Assembly (NCBI RefSeq): GCF_029051645.1
Contig: NZ_JAACFS010000022.1
Span: forward strand, 56,576 to 120,575
Direction: 5' to 3'
DNA length: 64,000 bases
Source of the DNA: Bradyrhizobium sp. CSA112
GTDB lineage: Bacteria; Pseudomonadota; Alphaproteobacteria; Rhizobiales; Xanthobacteraceae
The notes beneath the pieces were generated by a model that was not told the DNA's origin, did no database searches, and worked only from the letters and a program-made list of their open reading frames with translations. Below are positions 25,398-34,451 of the stretch, piece after piece. Numbering within the stretch: position 1 is the first letter of the stretch; each line of letters begins with the position of its first letter. Made by a program: the position numbers and the translations under genes.

Positions 25398-26057
25398 GTG
25401 AATCGGCGGGTCCTTCTGACAATTATGCTCGGTGTAATGTTTATGGCAGGCGTCGTAAACATGGTCGCGGCTTCTGCGGAGAGTTCTCCGCCAAAGCCCC
25501 CGAACTGCCCTGATCTGCCCGAGCGTAAAAACCTGGTCCTGGCGGACGGGTCGATTGCAGATGTGAGAATTGTTCAATTCGGCTCTACAAATCTCTACAT
25601 CCCGACCAGTTGGGTCCAGCCTTATTTCTTCTCCAAAGACCCTGTCACCGGGACCGTTTTATCGGGCGGTCTCACGTTTGTTCCCGAACTTCATCAAGTG
25701 GAGTGCCCGGGCGTGGTCCACGCACTCAGCCTTGATCAGAGCGGTCCGGTAATGACGTTGTGGTCGAGCAAGAAAGGCCCTTTGCCGACCATCTCGGCTG
25801 GCGAGGTGTCGATGTTGCGCATCACCGCCGATTTACCCAACCCGGGCGAACGGCTCCGTGTTGTTTATGGTCGATTGCACCACTTGCCCAAATTGAAGCC
25901 CGTGCCGGGCATCGTGGTCTATCTGGGGATAGACGCAGAAATTCGAACAAAAAACGTAGAGAGCCCGGCCATCGAGGATTTGGTTCGCTGGTTGGCTTCG
26001 CCACCTAATCGCCGCGACAACAGCCGTGCGTTCGTATTGAAGGTTGAAAGTCGATGA
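25398..26057 (+). CDS. Exported hypothetical protein (219 aa)
   Basis: A protein of unknown function with an N-terminal signal segment (VLLTIMLGVMFMAGVVNMVAASA) and then a Pro-rich start (PPKPPNCPDLPERKN). The mature part contains VPELHQVECPGVVHALSLDQ and two cysteines that could pair. The start is GTG 25398, five bases after a perfect AGGAGG, which is far better than the GTG at 25347. Codon use looks less GC-biased than in neighbours. It follows the hypothetical gene at 24496 and may be in the same transcript. Confidence 0.75.
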   Translation: MNRRVLLTIMLGVMFMAGVVNMVAASAESSPPKPPNCPDLPERKNLVLADGSIADVRIVQFGSTNLYIPTSWVQPYFFSKDPVTGTVLSGGLTFVPELHQVECPGVVHALSLDQSGPVMTLWSSKKGPLPTISAGEVSMLRITADLPNPGERLRVVYGRLHHLPKLKPVPGIVVYLGIDAEIRTKNVESPAIEDLVRWLASPPNRRDNSRAFVLKVESR

Positions 26058-26146
26058 CTGCGGGATACGAGTGCTGCGAGCCGGGGCGCAAGCCTACTTT
26101 GCATGGGGTTGTTTTCGCGATTTTCCGTTCGGGCACCTGCGGTGCT

Positions 26147-26941
26147 TTAGTTCGTCGGGCCCGACGCGATCGGATCCAAGCCGCTCTTGACGATCTCGCC
26201 ACGCGCCGCGGGTGAGGCGAGGAACTTGATTAGCGCCTTGCCGGCATCTGGCTCCTTCGAGACGCTGGCGATCCCAGCGGAGAATACCGTGATCTTCTGC
26301 AGCGCGTCCGGCAGCGGGCCGACGATGTCGATGCCTTCCACGGACTTCAATTCGCTGACTTGCTGGAAGCCGATCTCGGCCTCGCCGCGCGCGACGATCT
26401 CGCCGACGGGAGTAGCCGGAATCTTCCGCGCCTTGTCCTTCATCTCGTCGGCAATGCCGAGCTTGCCGAACATCTCGGTCGAGACATAGACGCCGCTGGC
26501 GCTGTCGGAATAGGCGACGGTCTTGACCGCCAGCAGCGCGCGCTTGAGCGCATCCGCCGTAGAAATGTCCGGCTTCGGCGCGCCCGACTTCACGGCGACG
26601 CCGATCGGCGACTTGACGAGATCGACGCTGGTGCCGGCGGTCACCTTGCCTTTCCTGGCGAGATCGTCGAGCGCATAGCCGACCATGATGAGGACATCAG
26701 CAGGCTCGCCGCGCTCCAGCCGCACCGGAATGGCATTGGTGGTCGTGCCCATCGACGGCCCGTAGGCGGTCAGGACCTTGTGGCCCGTGCTGCGCTCGAA
26801 TTCAGGAACCAGCGCCTTGTAGGCCGCCGACAGTCCGCCCGAGATCATCACGCGCACCTCGGCAGCGCCGGCCGTGACGGTCAGCAGGAATACGCCGAGA
26901 ACGGCGAGCGTGAAGGCGCGAAGGTTGATTGAAAGACGCAT
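26147..26941 (-). CDS. ModA-like periplasmic substrate-binding protein
   Basis: A 264-residue periplasmic protein resembling the molybdate-binding ModA family. The signal peptide is FTLAVLGVFLLTVTAGAAE, then VRVMISGGLSAAYKALVPEF, TGHKVLTAYGPSMGTT, LERGEPADVLIMVG and KSVEGIDIVGPLP. No modBC permease or ATPase is adjacent, and the usual ModA oxyanion residues cannot be confirmed by eye, so the ligand could be another small anion or an organic acid. It is monocistronic. Confidence 0.83.
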   Translation of the reverse strand: MRLSINLRAFTLAVLGVFLLTVTAGAAEVRVMISGGLSAAYKALVPEFERSTGHKVLTAYGPSMGTTTNAIPVRLERGEPADVLIMVGYALDDLARKGKVTAGTSVDLVKSPIGVAVKSGAPKPDISTADALKRALLAVKTVAYSDSASGVYVSTEMFGKLGIADEMKDKARKIPATPVGEIVARGEAEIGFQQVSELKSVEGIDIVGPLPDALQKITVFSAGIASVSKEPDAGKALIKFLASPAARGEIVKSGLDPIASGPTN

Positions 26942-27003
26942 GGTGGTTTCTCCCCGGGGCGACTCTTGAACGGTCGGTCTTGAGAGGATGTTAGCGCGCG
27001 AGG

Positions 27004-27029
27004 GGAGAAGCGGCTAGAGCCGCTTCTCC
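27004..27029. terminator. Perfect 11-bp hairpin
   Basis: GGAGAAGCGGC, loop TAGA, then GCCGCTTCTCC. It lies in the gap between the end of the depolymerase gene and the start of the ModA-like gene, both on the minus strand. It has no T-run, so it may be a Rho-linked or processing hairpin and not a classic terminator. Confidence 0.4.
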
Positions 27030-27039
27030 GTCATTGCGG

Positions 27040-27129
27040 CCGTAGCCCGGATGGAGCGCAGCGAAATCCGGGATCGGTCTCAACGCAGAGGGATTCCCGG
27101 ATTATGCTTGCGCTCCATCCGGGCTACGG
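27040..27129. repeat. Palindromic intergenic repeat, family G
   Basis: Left arm CCGTAGCCCGGATGGAGCGC and right arm GCGCTCCATCCGGGCTACGG are exact reverse complements, with inner arms around AATCCGGGAT and TCCCGGATTA. This is the well-known style of rhizobial intergenic palindrome. Confidence 0.85.
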
Positions 27130-27164
27130 GCTGTTTCAGTTGCGAAGGGAACAGACCATCCATC

Positions 27165-28388
27165 TCACGAATTCACGTGCACGAAATCCCGCAGCAGCGG
27201 ATAGATCTCGTTGTTCCAGCGCCTGCCGGAGAACACGCCGTAATGGCCGACGCCGGCCTGCATGTGATGCACCTTGCGATAGGCGCGCACGCCGGTGCAG
27301 AGGTCCTGCGCCGCCAGCGTCTGCCCGATCGAGCAGATGTCGTCCTTTTCGCCTTCGACCGTCATCAGGCCCATGCGCCTGATCGAGGCCGGGTTCACCG
27401 GCCGGCCGCGATGCATCAGTTTGCCTTGCGGCAACAGATGCTCCTGAAACACGTCGCGCACGGTCTCAATGTAGAATTCCGCCGGTAAATCCATAACGGC
27501 GAAGTATTCGTCGTAGAAGGTCTTGATGACCTCGGCCTTCTCCTTCTCGCCCTTTGCGAGATGATTGGCGAGGTCGATATGCTGCTTGATGTGGCGCTCG
27601 AGATTCATCGATACGAAGGCGGTGAGCTGCACGAAGCCGGGATAGACCTTGCGGAACGCGCCCTTGCACTGCACCGGCACGTAATTGATCAGGTTTTTTT
27701 CGAACCAGTTGATCGGCTTGCTCCTGGCGAACTCGTTGACCTTGGTCGGCTGGATCCGCGTGTCGATCGGCCCGGCCATCAGGGTCAGCGTTGCGGGGCG
27801 GGCCGGATGGTTGTCTTCCGACATGACCGCGGCCGCAGCCAGCGCTGATACCGACGGCTGGCAGATCGCCACCATGTGCGCGCGCGGACCGATCTTGTCG
27901 AGGAAGCTGATCAGATGGTCGGTGTAATCCTCCAGCCCGAACCGGCCGGCATGAAGCGGAATGTCGCGCGGATTGTGCCAGTCGGTGATGTAGACGTCGT
28001 GGTCCTGCAGCAGCGTCTTCACGGTACCGCGGAGCAGCGTCGCGAAATGGCCGGACATCGGCGCCACCAGCAGCAGCCGCGGCTGCTCCGGCGAGTTCTC
28101 TTTCTTGAAATGCAGCAGCGACCCGAACGGGGTGGCGAAGGTGACTTCCTCGGTCACCTCCAGTTCCCGGTTGCCGACCAGCACGCTGTCGATGCCATAG
28201 GCGGGCCGGTGATAGGTGAGGGAGGAGCGCGAGATCAGCTCCAGCGAGGCGGCCAGCCGGCCAAACAGTTTGTCGGAGACGCCCTGCGGCACGAGGTTGA
28301 GGTACTTCAGCGCCGATGCCGCCCCGGTCCGCCATGGCGACGTCAGGTCCATGTGGTTCTGATAGGCCTGGTACATCATTGACATCAT
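27165..28388 (-). CDS. phaZ: Polyhydroxyalkanoate depolymerase, intracellular
   Basis: The enzyme mobilises stored polyhydroxybutyrate granules. The 407-residue protein matches intracellular PhaZ: MYQAYQNHMDLTSPWR at the start, LLVAPMSGHFATLLRGTV, VYITDWHNPRDIPLHAGRFG, AICQPSVSALAAAAVM with Cys as the nucleophile in place of the lipase Ser, and CTGVRAYRKVHHMQAGVGHY with the likely catalytic His near the end. Several Met codons stand together at 28388, 28385, 28379 and 28376; the first is used. PHB synthase genes are not in the window. Confidence 0.93.
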   Translation of the reverse strand: MMSMMYQAYQNHMDLTSPWRTGAASALKYLNLVPQGVSDKLFGRLAASLELISRSSLTYHRPAYGIDSVLVGNRELEVTEEVTFATPFGSLLHFKKENSPEQPRLLLVAPMSGHFATLLRGTVKTLLQDHDVYITDWHNPRDIPLHAGRFGLEDYTDHLISFLDKIGPRAHMVAICQPSVSALAAAAVMSEDNHPARPATLTLMAGPIDTRIQPTKVNEFARSKPINWFEKNLINYVPVQCKGAFRKVYPGFVQLTAFVSMNLERHIKQHIDLANHLAKGEKEKAEVIKTFYDEYFAVMDLPAEFYIETVRDVFQEHLLPQGKLMHRGRPVNPASIRRMGLMTVEGEKDDICSIGQTLAAQDLCTGVRAYRKVHHMQAGVGHYGVFSGRRWNNEIYPLLRDFVHVNS

Positions 28389-28564
28389 TCACATCAGCCC
28401 CTGTCCCGTGATGCCATGCAATATCGACGCCAGAGCCGGGCTGGCCGCCTCTAAAACTGGCACGTGGCTTGCTGTATAAATGCCCGACGCACAGGCATTG
28501 GGCGCCGGCGCGGCCGGCCGCCCTTGCCTGGCAAAGGCGTCTTGGGGGTTCGAGGGAAGGCCAT

Positions 28565-29218
28565 ATGGCGAAGACGACACTGACCATTTCCAGCAAGAAT
28601 TATTCGTCCTGGTCGCTGCGCGGCTGGCTGCTGGCGAAATTCTCGGGGCTGGAGTTCGAGGAGGTCATCACCGCCCCGGACGATGCCTCGGCGCGGGCCG
28701 AAATCCTGCTGCTGTCGTCGTCGATCCTGGTGCCGTGCCTGCGCCATGACGGCGCCACCATCTGGGATACGCTGGCGATCGCAGAATACCTCAACGAGGT
28801 CAGGCCGGACGCCGGCCTGCTGCCGGCGGACCGTATCCGGCGCGCGCATTGCCGCTCGATTTGCGGCGAAATCCATTCGGGGTTCACCACGCTGCGCGCC
28901 TCGCTGCCGGTGAACCTGAAGGGCCATTTCCCGGGCTTCAAGATCTGGTCGCGCGCGCAGGCCGATATCGACCGTATCTGCACCATCTGGCGTGAATGCC
29001 TCGCGGTATCAGGCGGCCCGTTCCTGTTCGGCGAGCGCACCATGGCGGATGCGATGTACGCGCCCGTCGTCACCCGTTTCATGACCTATGACGTAAAGCT
29101 CGAACCCACCCTCGCGGCCTACGCCAGTACCATCATGGCGATGCCCGAGATGCAGGAATGGATCGAGGCCGCCAAGGCTGAGCCTGCCGATATCGAAGAG
29201 CTCGAGGTCGAATATTAG
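28565..29218 (+). CDS. Glutathione S-transferase family protein
   Basis: A 217-residue GST-type protein. The N-terminal thioredoxin-like part begins LTISSKNYSSWSLRGWLLAK, with a likely catalytic Ser in the SSWS region, and has the cis-Pro/glutathione-site pattern LVPCLRHDGATIWDTLAIAEYL. The helical C-terminal half contains GPFLFGERTMADAMYAPVVTRF, the usual N-capping box. The start is ATG 28565; the open frame upstream is non-family. It is divergent from the depolymerase gene (177 bp). Confidence 0.92.
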   Translation: MAKTTLTISSKNYSSWSLRGWLLAKFSGLEFEEVITAPDDASARAEILLLSSSILVPCLRHDGATIWDTLAIAEYLNEVRPDAGLLPADRIRRAHCRSICGEIHSGFTTLRASLPVNLKGHFPGFKIWSRAQADIDRICTIWRECLAVSGGPFLFGERTMADAMYAPVVTRFMTYDVKLEPTLAAYASTIMAMPEMQEWIEAAKAEPADIEELEVEY

Positions 29219-29525
29219 GCAAGCCTGGCGAGGCCTTGGCCGTTTGACGAGCCCATGCAACAGGCAGGCTTTGCCCAAGCCGGTGCCAGCCATGGCCGGC
29301 GCGGCCCGGAGTTGGGCCGCTTTCCGTAAGCCGCTGAAACCGGATTCCCGTCTCCAACCAAGCGGTTTTGTGTGCCGATGCCGGCGCTGTCGCCGCAGCG
29401 CAGTGCGGCTGGCGCGGATTTCGCATAGCAACATGCAGCCGTGAACGCGATGATGCGACGCTGCCGAAAATTTAGACGCGCTTCGCACGGTCGCGATCTC
29501 GCGAACAAGAACCGTGGAGGCTTCG
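29219..29525. other. Non-coding gap
   Basis: About 307 bp between the GST and the cupin. A GGAGG ribosome site at its end belongs to the cupin. No other feature was recognised. Confidence 0.5.
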
Positions 29526-29960
29526 ATGAATCAGCACGCCGTCGTCAGCAAATTCTCTCACGTCAAACCCGGCGATACCGACTTCACGGGCGGAGGTCTG
29601 CGCGACTTCTTCCTGTATCGCGATCTCGGCATCGCCGATGCTACCGGCGGGCAGGTGATCTGCCATCTGGTCAAAGCCAATCCAGATTTGCCCCCCGAGC
29701 AAGGCACCGGGTGGCACAAGCACTTATGCGATTTTCAGATCGTGATCATGACCAAGGGCTGGGCGCGCTTCATGTATGAGGACAAAGAGACCCTGGTAGA
29801 GGCCGGAGACGTCATTCATCAGCGCCCGGGCATCACCCACTATTTGTTCGATTACTCGAAGGACATGGAATACCTGGAAATCGTAAGCCCCGCCGATTTC
29901 AAGACCGTCGATGTGCCGCCGGCTACAGACAAGGTGCCGCCGGTCACTCCCTGGAAGTGA
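29526..29960 (+). CDS. Cupin domain protein
   Basis: A small cytoplasmic single-domain cupin of 144 residues. The first metal-binding motif is GTGWHKHLCDFQIVIMTKG, with two His and later acidic residues, and the second is around AGDVIHQRPGITHYLF. Metal ligands therefore look present. The start at ATG 29526 has GGAGG five bases upstream; ATG 29514 is the alternative. Substrate or binding role is unknown. Confidence 0.87.
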   Translation: MNQHAVVSKFSHVKPGDTDFTGGGLRDFFLYRDLGIADATGGQVICHLVKANPDLPPEQGTGWHKHLCDFQIVIMTKGWARFMYEDKETLVEAGDVIHQRPGITHYLFDYSKDMEYLEIVSPADFKTVDVPPATDKVPPVTPWK

Positions 29961-30187
29961 CTGTTATGTCGTCTCCCGAGGAATTAACCCTTGTCGTCGG
30001 TCGCTGGCTGCTGCCGATTGTTTGGGTCCTTGATATGGTGCGTCGCCTGGGATGGCAGCCGACATCTAGCCGTGAACAAGGGAGTACGGCGCTAAATCAG
30101 TGATTCGGGCGCGGTTCGTTCCACCGCTGTTCCGAACCTTAAAGACACGCACGCGAATCGTCGCATTTTGACACAATCGCGGGCTCG

Positions 30188-30421
30188 TCAGGCTCTGTCC
30201 CCGGCATTTTCAGGTCGGGCGCGCGGCAGCCGCCAGCCGACGACCGTGGCCTCGACCATGCCGCCGGTCCTGTCGTTGCGCCATTGACCATCGATCCAGC
30301 GGCAGGCGAAGGGCAGTTGATAGGTTCCGCTGTGATCTTCGCAAAGAACTTCTACCGGCAGGTTCGGCGGCGGGTCCCCGTTCCCGTCGAACTGCGCCAG
30401 CCGCTTTTCACGCGTTGCCAT
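30188..30421 (-). CDS. Small conserved protein (77 aa)
   Basis: An unrecognised small protein. It begins MATREKRLAQFDGNGDPPP, then PVEVLCEDHSGTYQLPFACR, WIDGQWRND and VVGWRLPRARPE. The compact two-strand look suggests a small beta domain with a pair of cysteines that could coordinate a metal. The start at ATG 30421 is preferred; the frame is open to 30496. I believe similar sequences occur in other Bradyrhizobium strains, but I cannot confirm this. Confidence 0.65.
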   Translation of the reverse strand: MATREKRLAQFDGNGDPPPNLPVEVLCEDHSGTYQLPFACRWIDGQWRNDRTGGMVEATVVGWRLPRARPENAGDRA

Positions 30422-30606
30422 ATAATCAATCTCCACTGCCGCGGCCGTTTGAGGTTCGCGGCAAAATCTATCCACCGTTAACGGAGCGAAGCACAACGCC
30501 TGAATGAGGTATCAGTATGGTATCACTGGGGTCGGGAGCCTGCCTCGCGCAAATTGCCGTGATAGATGTTCCCGTGCGGGAGATGCTTTTGAAGCGAGGA
30601 GTTTTG

Positions 30607-30978
30607 ATGATTGCCACGATGGCCAGGATCATTTTCGCTTTCGCGCTGCTGATGGTCTCATCGCCGGCGACCGTTCATGCGCAGGACGTTCCCGGCATCG
30701 AGATCTGCACCGTGGAAAAAACCATGGAGCGGCGCACCTCTTGCCTGCAGAGCAATGTCGACTTCCTGCAGAAGACGATCACCAAGCTCACCGCCGACCA
30801 TCAGCAGAAGGTTGACGCCGCCAACCGGCAGATCGAGGCGCTGAAGGGCGCGGTCGTGAGTTTGCAGAAGGTCGTTAGTGAACTGCAGTCGGCGCAGAAC
30901 AAGGCGGCTGAAGATGCGAAGAAGGCCGCAACGCCCTCGGTGAAGGATGCCGCGCCTGCAAAGGACGGCGCAAAGTAG
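30607..30978 (+). CDS. Exported coiled-coil protein
   Basis: A 123-residue exported protein with signal peptide (MARIIFAFALLMVSSPATVHA) and then QDVPGIEICTVEKTMERR. A long helical region with heptad pattern follows (SNVDFLQKTITKLTADHQQK, IEALKGAVVSLQKVVSELQS), then an Ala/Lys-rich tail (KKAATPSVKDAAPAKDGAK). It is likely periplasmic. The start ATG 30607 follows AGGAG; ATG 30619 is the alternative. Function is unknown. Confidence 0.78.
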   Translation: MIATMARIIFAFALLMVSSPATVHAQDVPGIEICTVEKTMERRTSCLQSNVDFLQKTITKLTADHQQKVDAANRQIEALKGAVVSLQKVVSELQSAQNKAAEDAKKAATPSVKDAAPAKDGAK

Positions 30979-30992
30979 CTGCGGTCACGCCC

Positions 30993-32099
30993 TCACGACA
31001 CGCGGTATTGCTCCATGACGGCCTTGTCCGGTTCATAGCCGATACCGGGCCCCTGCGGCGCCTCGACATCGCCATTGGCATCGACATCGATGCGGCCGCG
31101 CCAAAGACATGCGGCGCGCTTCATAGAGAACACCTCGACGAAGCTCGCGTCGTCGCGCAGCGACATCAACTGCAGCGTCGCCAGGAAGCCCGGCCCGAAA
31201 TACGGTGAGTGCGGCGCAAGCCTGACGCCGAGTTCGTCGGCTAGCGCTGCGACCTTCAAATATTCGGTGATGCCGCCGACCTTGATGACGGAGGGTTGTG
31301 CATGGCTCACTGCGCCGGCCTGCATCATCTGCCTGAACTGATGAACCGTGCAGGCATTCTCTCCGGCCGCAACATTGAGCCCGCCTTTGGTTCGCACCTC
31401 GGCCAGCGTTGCAAAATCTTCCGGCGGCCAGACCGGCTCCTCGAGGAACATCGGCGCGGCGTCGCGGCAGGAGTGCGCAAACTCAATCGCATCCTCGCCA
31501 TTCAGCGGACAGTTCAGGTCGACCATCAGCGGAATGCCGGGGCCGATCGCCCGCCGCGCGGCGAACACGGCAGGCGTTGTGGTCTCATGCAATTTGATCG
31601 CCTTGTAGCCCTGCCGCAGCGCGGTCTCGCATTCGCGTGCGATCAGCTCGGGCTTGCCGATCCGCAGCAGGCTCGCATAGGCGGGAATCCGCGTCCGCCT
31701 GGCATCGCCGATCAGCCGGTGCAGCGGCACGCCCTTCGCTTTGGCGGCAAGGTCCCACATGGCGATATCGAGCGCCGATATCGCGAACATGGTGATGCCG
31801 TAGCGGCCGAATAGATGCAGGTTGCGCTGGATCTGTTCCATGAAAGCAGGAATATCAGCGGCCTCGGGCACCTCGAGGCCCTGCGCCTGCGGCGCGATCA
31901 TCTCCTCGATGGCCGTATGGCTCGTCCGCGGGCAGACATAGGCAAAGGCATCGCCCCAGCCGGTGATGCCGGCATCGGTGGAAACCTCGATCATGACGAT
32001 TTCCAGCGCCGAAATGGCAGAAGCGCCTTGTTTGAAACTCGCGACCCCCGCGTCATAGGGAATGCGGATATGATGTGCCCGTACGTTGGTGATCAGCAT
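30993..32099 (-). CDS. Mandelate racemase/muconate lactonizing family enzyme
   Basis: An enolase-superfamily enzyme of 368 residues acting on an acid sugar or a related carboxylate, exact reaction unknown. The capping domain begins MLITNVRAHHIRIPYDAG. In the barrel the catalytic strand reads YKAIKLHETTTP, with a K-x-H in place of the usual K-x-K. Metal ligands appear in MVDLNCPL, FLEEPVWPP and AAGENACT, and LAPHSPYFGPG near the end carries a His. The start is ATG 32099; the long upstream frame was rejected. The adjacent divergent AraC-type gene (173 bp) may regulate it. Confidence 0.9.
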   Translation of the reverse strand: MLITNVRAHHIRIPYDAGVASFKQGASAISALEIVMIEVSTDAGITGWGDAFAYVCPRTSHTAIEEMIAPQAQGLEVPEAADIPAFMEQIQRNLHLFGRYGITMFAISALDIAMWDLAAKAKGVPLHRLIGDARRTRIPAYASLLRIGKPELIARECETALRQGYKAIKLHETTTPAVFAARRAIGPGIPLMVDLNCPLNGEDAIEFAHSCRDAAPMFLEEPVWPPEDFATLAEVRTKGGLNVAAGENACTVHQFRQMMQAGAVSHAQPSVIKVGGITEYLKVAALADELGVRLAPHSPYFGPGFLATLQLMSLRDDASFVEVFSMKRAACLWRGRIDVDANGDVEAPQGPGIGYEPDKAVMEQYRVS

Positions 32100-32272
32100 G
32101 GTTGCTCCCCCAGAGGTGCCGACGGAACGGGTGGCATCATAACAAAAACGCCGGTTCCCGATATGGCTTGATGAGCGCCATGGTGCGCGGCAACAACTGA
32201 GAGCAAGGACTGTCAAGCGAAGCGCGCGGCATCGGGGCATGATGCGGGGGCTTCGCACGAGAGCTGTTGGTC

Positions 32273-33109
32273 ATGAATCCGGCCCAGAAAGCGCTCTGGT
32301 ACATTGAAAGCCATCTCGCCGAGCCATTGACGCTCGACGATATCGCTGCCATCGGCGGCGTCTCGCGCTTTCACATGGTACGGGCGTTTGCCGCGGCCAC
32401 CGGGTTTTCGGTCATGCGCTATGTGCGCGCCCGCCGGCTCAGCAAGGCCGCACAGGCGCTCGCAGCAGGCGCCCCCGACATCCTGAGCCTCGCGCTTGAG
32501 GCGGACTACAGCTCTCACGAAGCTTTCACCCGTGCGTTCCGCGACCATTTCGGCGTCACGCCCGAAGCGGTTCGCGCCGCAACGTGCCTCGATCGTCTCA
32601 AGCTTCAGGAGCCCATCGTCATGGATTCAACCCTGCTCGACACTCTCAAGCCCCCGCGTTTCGAAACCTCCAAGCCGTTGCTGATCGCCGGCATCGGCGA
32701 GCGCTGCACGCATGAAAATGCCGGTGCAGGCATTCCCAACCAGTGGGAGCGGTTTCACCAGAAGGTCGACGCCATTCCCGCGCGGATCAGCAAGGTCGCG
32801 TACGGCGTCTGCTGCAACGGCGACGATGCGGGGAATTTCGACTACATCGCCGGCATCGAGGTCGCCGACTTCTCCGACCTGCCGCGCGAGTTTGCGCGCG
32901 TGCGGATTCCGGAAGCAAAATACGCGGTGTTCACCCACGCCGAGCACATCTCTACCATCCGCCGCACCGTCAACACGATCTGGAATCACTGGTTGCCGAT
33001 ATCAGGCATGAAGGCGGCCGACGCGCCGTTCTTCGAGCGATACGACGAGAAGTTCGATCCCGCCACGGGCAATGGCGGGCTGGAGATCTGGATTCCGGTG
33101 CGCGAATAG
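32273..33109 (+). CDS. AraC family regulator with GyrI-like domain
   Basis: A 278-residue regulator in which the HTH comes first. Residues 1-105 hold the AraC DNA-binding pair (LTLDDIAAIGGVSRFHMVRA and ILSLALEADYSSHEAFTRAF, then RDHFGVTPEAVR). The rest is a GyrI/SOUL-like effector-binding domain (YGVCCNGDDAGNFDYIAGIE, YAVFTHAEHIS, ERYDEKFDPATGNGGLEIWI). The architecture matches Rob/SoxS-like multidrug sensors. ATG 32273 is the best start; TTG 32267 is an alternative. It is divergent from the enolase-superfamily gene. Confidence 0.93.
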   Translation: MNPAQKALWYIESHLAEPLTLDDIAAIGGVSRFHMVRAFAAATGFSVMRYVRARRLSKAAQALAAGAPDILSLALEADYSSHEAFTRAFRDHFGVTPEAVRAATCLDRLKLQEPIVMDSTLLDTLKPPRFETSKPLLIAGIGERCTHENAGAGIPNQWERFHQKVDAIPARISKVAYGVCCNGDDAGNFDYIAGIEVADFSDLPREFARVRIPEAKYAVFTHAEHISTIRRTVNTIWNHWLPISGMKAADAPFFERYDEKFDPATGNGGLEIWIPVRE

Positions 33110-33120
33110 GAAAGGGTAGC

Positions 33121-33238
33121 CGTAGGATGGGTGGAGCGACTTGTCCGCCGTAGCTCAAAGAGCGAAGGCGGATGCGATACCCATCATCCCTTGCGGGCCG
33201 CGATTTGATGGGTTCGCTTGCGCTCTACCCATCCTACG
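33121..33238. repeat. Palindromic intergenic repeat, family H
   Basis: Left arm CGTAGGATGGGTGGAGCG and right arm CGCTCTACCCATCCTACG are near-perfect reverse complements, with inner arms GATGCGATACCCATC and GATTTGATGGGTTCG. It lies between the AraC-GyrI regulator and the gluconolactonase gene. Confidence 0.84.
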
Positions 33239-33404
33239 CTGGCGTCGGACCAAACCTACCGCAATGCTGCCCTGCGCAACGCGAACGGCCGCGGTTGCTT
33301 GGCAAGCGATATCGACTTTGCCATAACGAACGCGACAAGAACCGTTGCGCGTGCGGGATCGAGCCAAAAATCCGCCTGCAGCCAGAAGCAAGCCAGGAGG
33401 ATTC

Positions 33405-34331
33405 ATGGCCGATATCCGCGTTCTCGCCACCGATCTGGAGTTTCCGGAAGGCCCTGTCGTCATGCCCGACGGCTCGGTGGTGCTGGTCGAAATCCGGGCC
33501 AAGCGGCTGACACGGATTTATCCGGACGGGCGGAAAGAGGTGGTCGCTGAAATTCCCGGCGGCCCCAATGGCGCGGCGCTCGGGCCAGACGGCAAGATGT
33601 ACATCTGCAACAATGGCGGCTTTAGCTGGATTCCCACCGGCAAGATGATCATGCCGGGGCCGCAGCCTGAGGATTACCTCGGCGGCTCGATCCAGCGGAT
33701 CGATCTGCAGAGCGGCAAGGTCGAGACCGTCGTCGACAAATGCGGCGAGCACGCACTACGGGGCCCCAACGACCTCGTGTTCGACAAGCACGGCGGCCTC
33801 TGGTTCTCCGATCTCGGCAAGCGCCGCGCCCGCGAGATGGATGTCGGCGCGTTCTACTACATCAAGCCGGGCATGAAGGAGATCGTCGAAGCCGTGCACG
33901 GCGTGCTGCCCGCCAACGGCATCGGCCTGTCGCCGGACGAGAAGACGGTCTACATCGCGGAGACGCCGACGGCGCGGCTGTGGGCCTATGAGATCTCCGA
34001 GCCGGGCACTATCAAGCCGCGCGAGGTGATCTATCGCGGCGAGCGCGGCAAGCCGATCGCAGGCCTCGGCGGCTACCAGATGTTCGACTCGATGGCGGTT
34101 GAGGCAGGCGGCAATGTCTGCGTGGCAACGCTGGTCTCCGGCTGCATCTCGGTGATCGCGCCCGACGGCACCCTCGTCGAGCAGGTGCCGACCGGTGACC
34201 GCGTCACTACCAATATCGCCTTCGGCGGCCCCGAGCTGAAGACGGCGTACATCACGCTGTCGGGCAAGGGCGAACTGATCGCGATGGACTGGGCGCGGCC
34301 GGGTCTGGCGCTGAACTTTTTGAACAAGTGA
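33405..34331 (+). CDS. SMP-30/gluconolactonase/LRE family protein
   Basis: A 308-residue six-bladed propeller lactonase, likely cytoplasmic. The metal-ligand pattern is present: FPEGPVVMPDGSVVLVEI with an early Glu, CNNGGFSWIP, LRGPNDLVFDKHGGLWFSD with Asn and Asp, PANGIGLSPDEKTVYIAET, and GGYQMFDSMAVEAGG with Asp. ATG 33405 follows AGGAGG. The family hydrolyses sugar lactones and similar esters, so it may act downstream of the sugar dehydrogenase or the enolase-superfamily enzyme, but no operon link is visible. Confidence 0.92.
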   Translation: MADIRVLATDLEFPEGPVVMPDGSVVLVEIRAKRLTRIYPDGRKEVVAEIPGGPNGAALGPDGKMYICNNGGFSWIPTGKMIMPGPQPEDYLGGSIQRIDLQSGKVETVVDKCGEHALRGPNDLVFDKHGGLWFSDLGKRRAREMDVGAFYYIKPGMKEIVEAVHGVLPANGIGLSPDEKTVYIAETPTARLWAYEISEPGTIKPREVIYRGERGKPIAGLGGYQMFDSMAVEAGGNVCVATLVSGCISVIAPDGTLVEQVPTGDRVTTNIAFGGPELKTAYITLSGKGELIAMDWARPGLALNFLNK

Positions 34332-34353
34332 CGATTGCGCCAAAGCGCAATCG
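34332..34353 (+). terminator. Hairpin immediately after the gluconolactonase stop
   Basis: Perfect 9-bp stem CGATTGCGC, loop CAAA, GCGCAATCG, starting one base past the TGA stop. No T-run follows; the family C repeat begins at its right arm. It may be a terminator-like or mRNA 3'-end structure. Confidence 0.4.
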
Positions 34354-34433
34354 TCATTCCGGGATGGTCCGAAGGACCAGACCCGGAATCTCGAGATTCC
34401 GGGTCTGGTGCTGGCGCACCATCCCGGAATGAC
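34352..34433. repeat. Palindromic intergenic repeat, family C copy 1
   Basis: Begins CGTCATTCCGGGATGG and ends CCATCCCGGAATGAC, with inner arms ACCCGGAATCTCGAGATTCC. A copy is at 50681-50779. Confidence 0.85.
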
Positions 34434-34451
34434 CACGGAGAGAGGATAACC

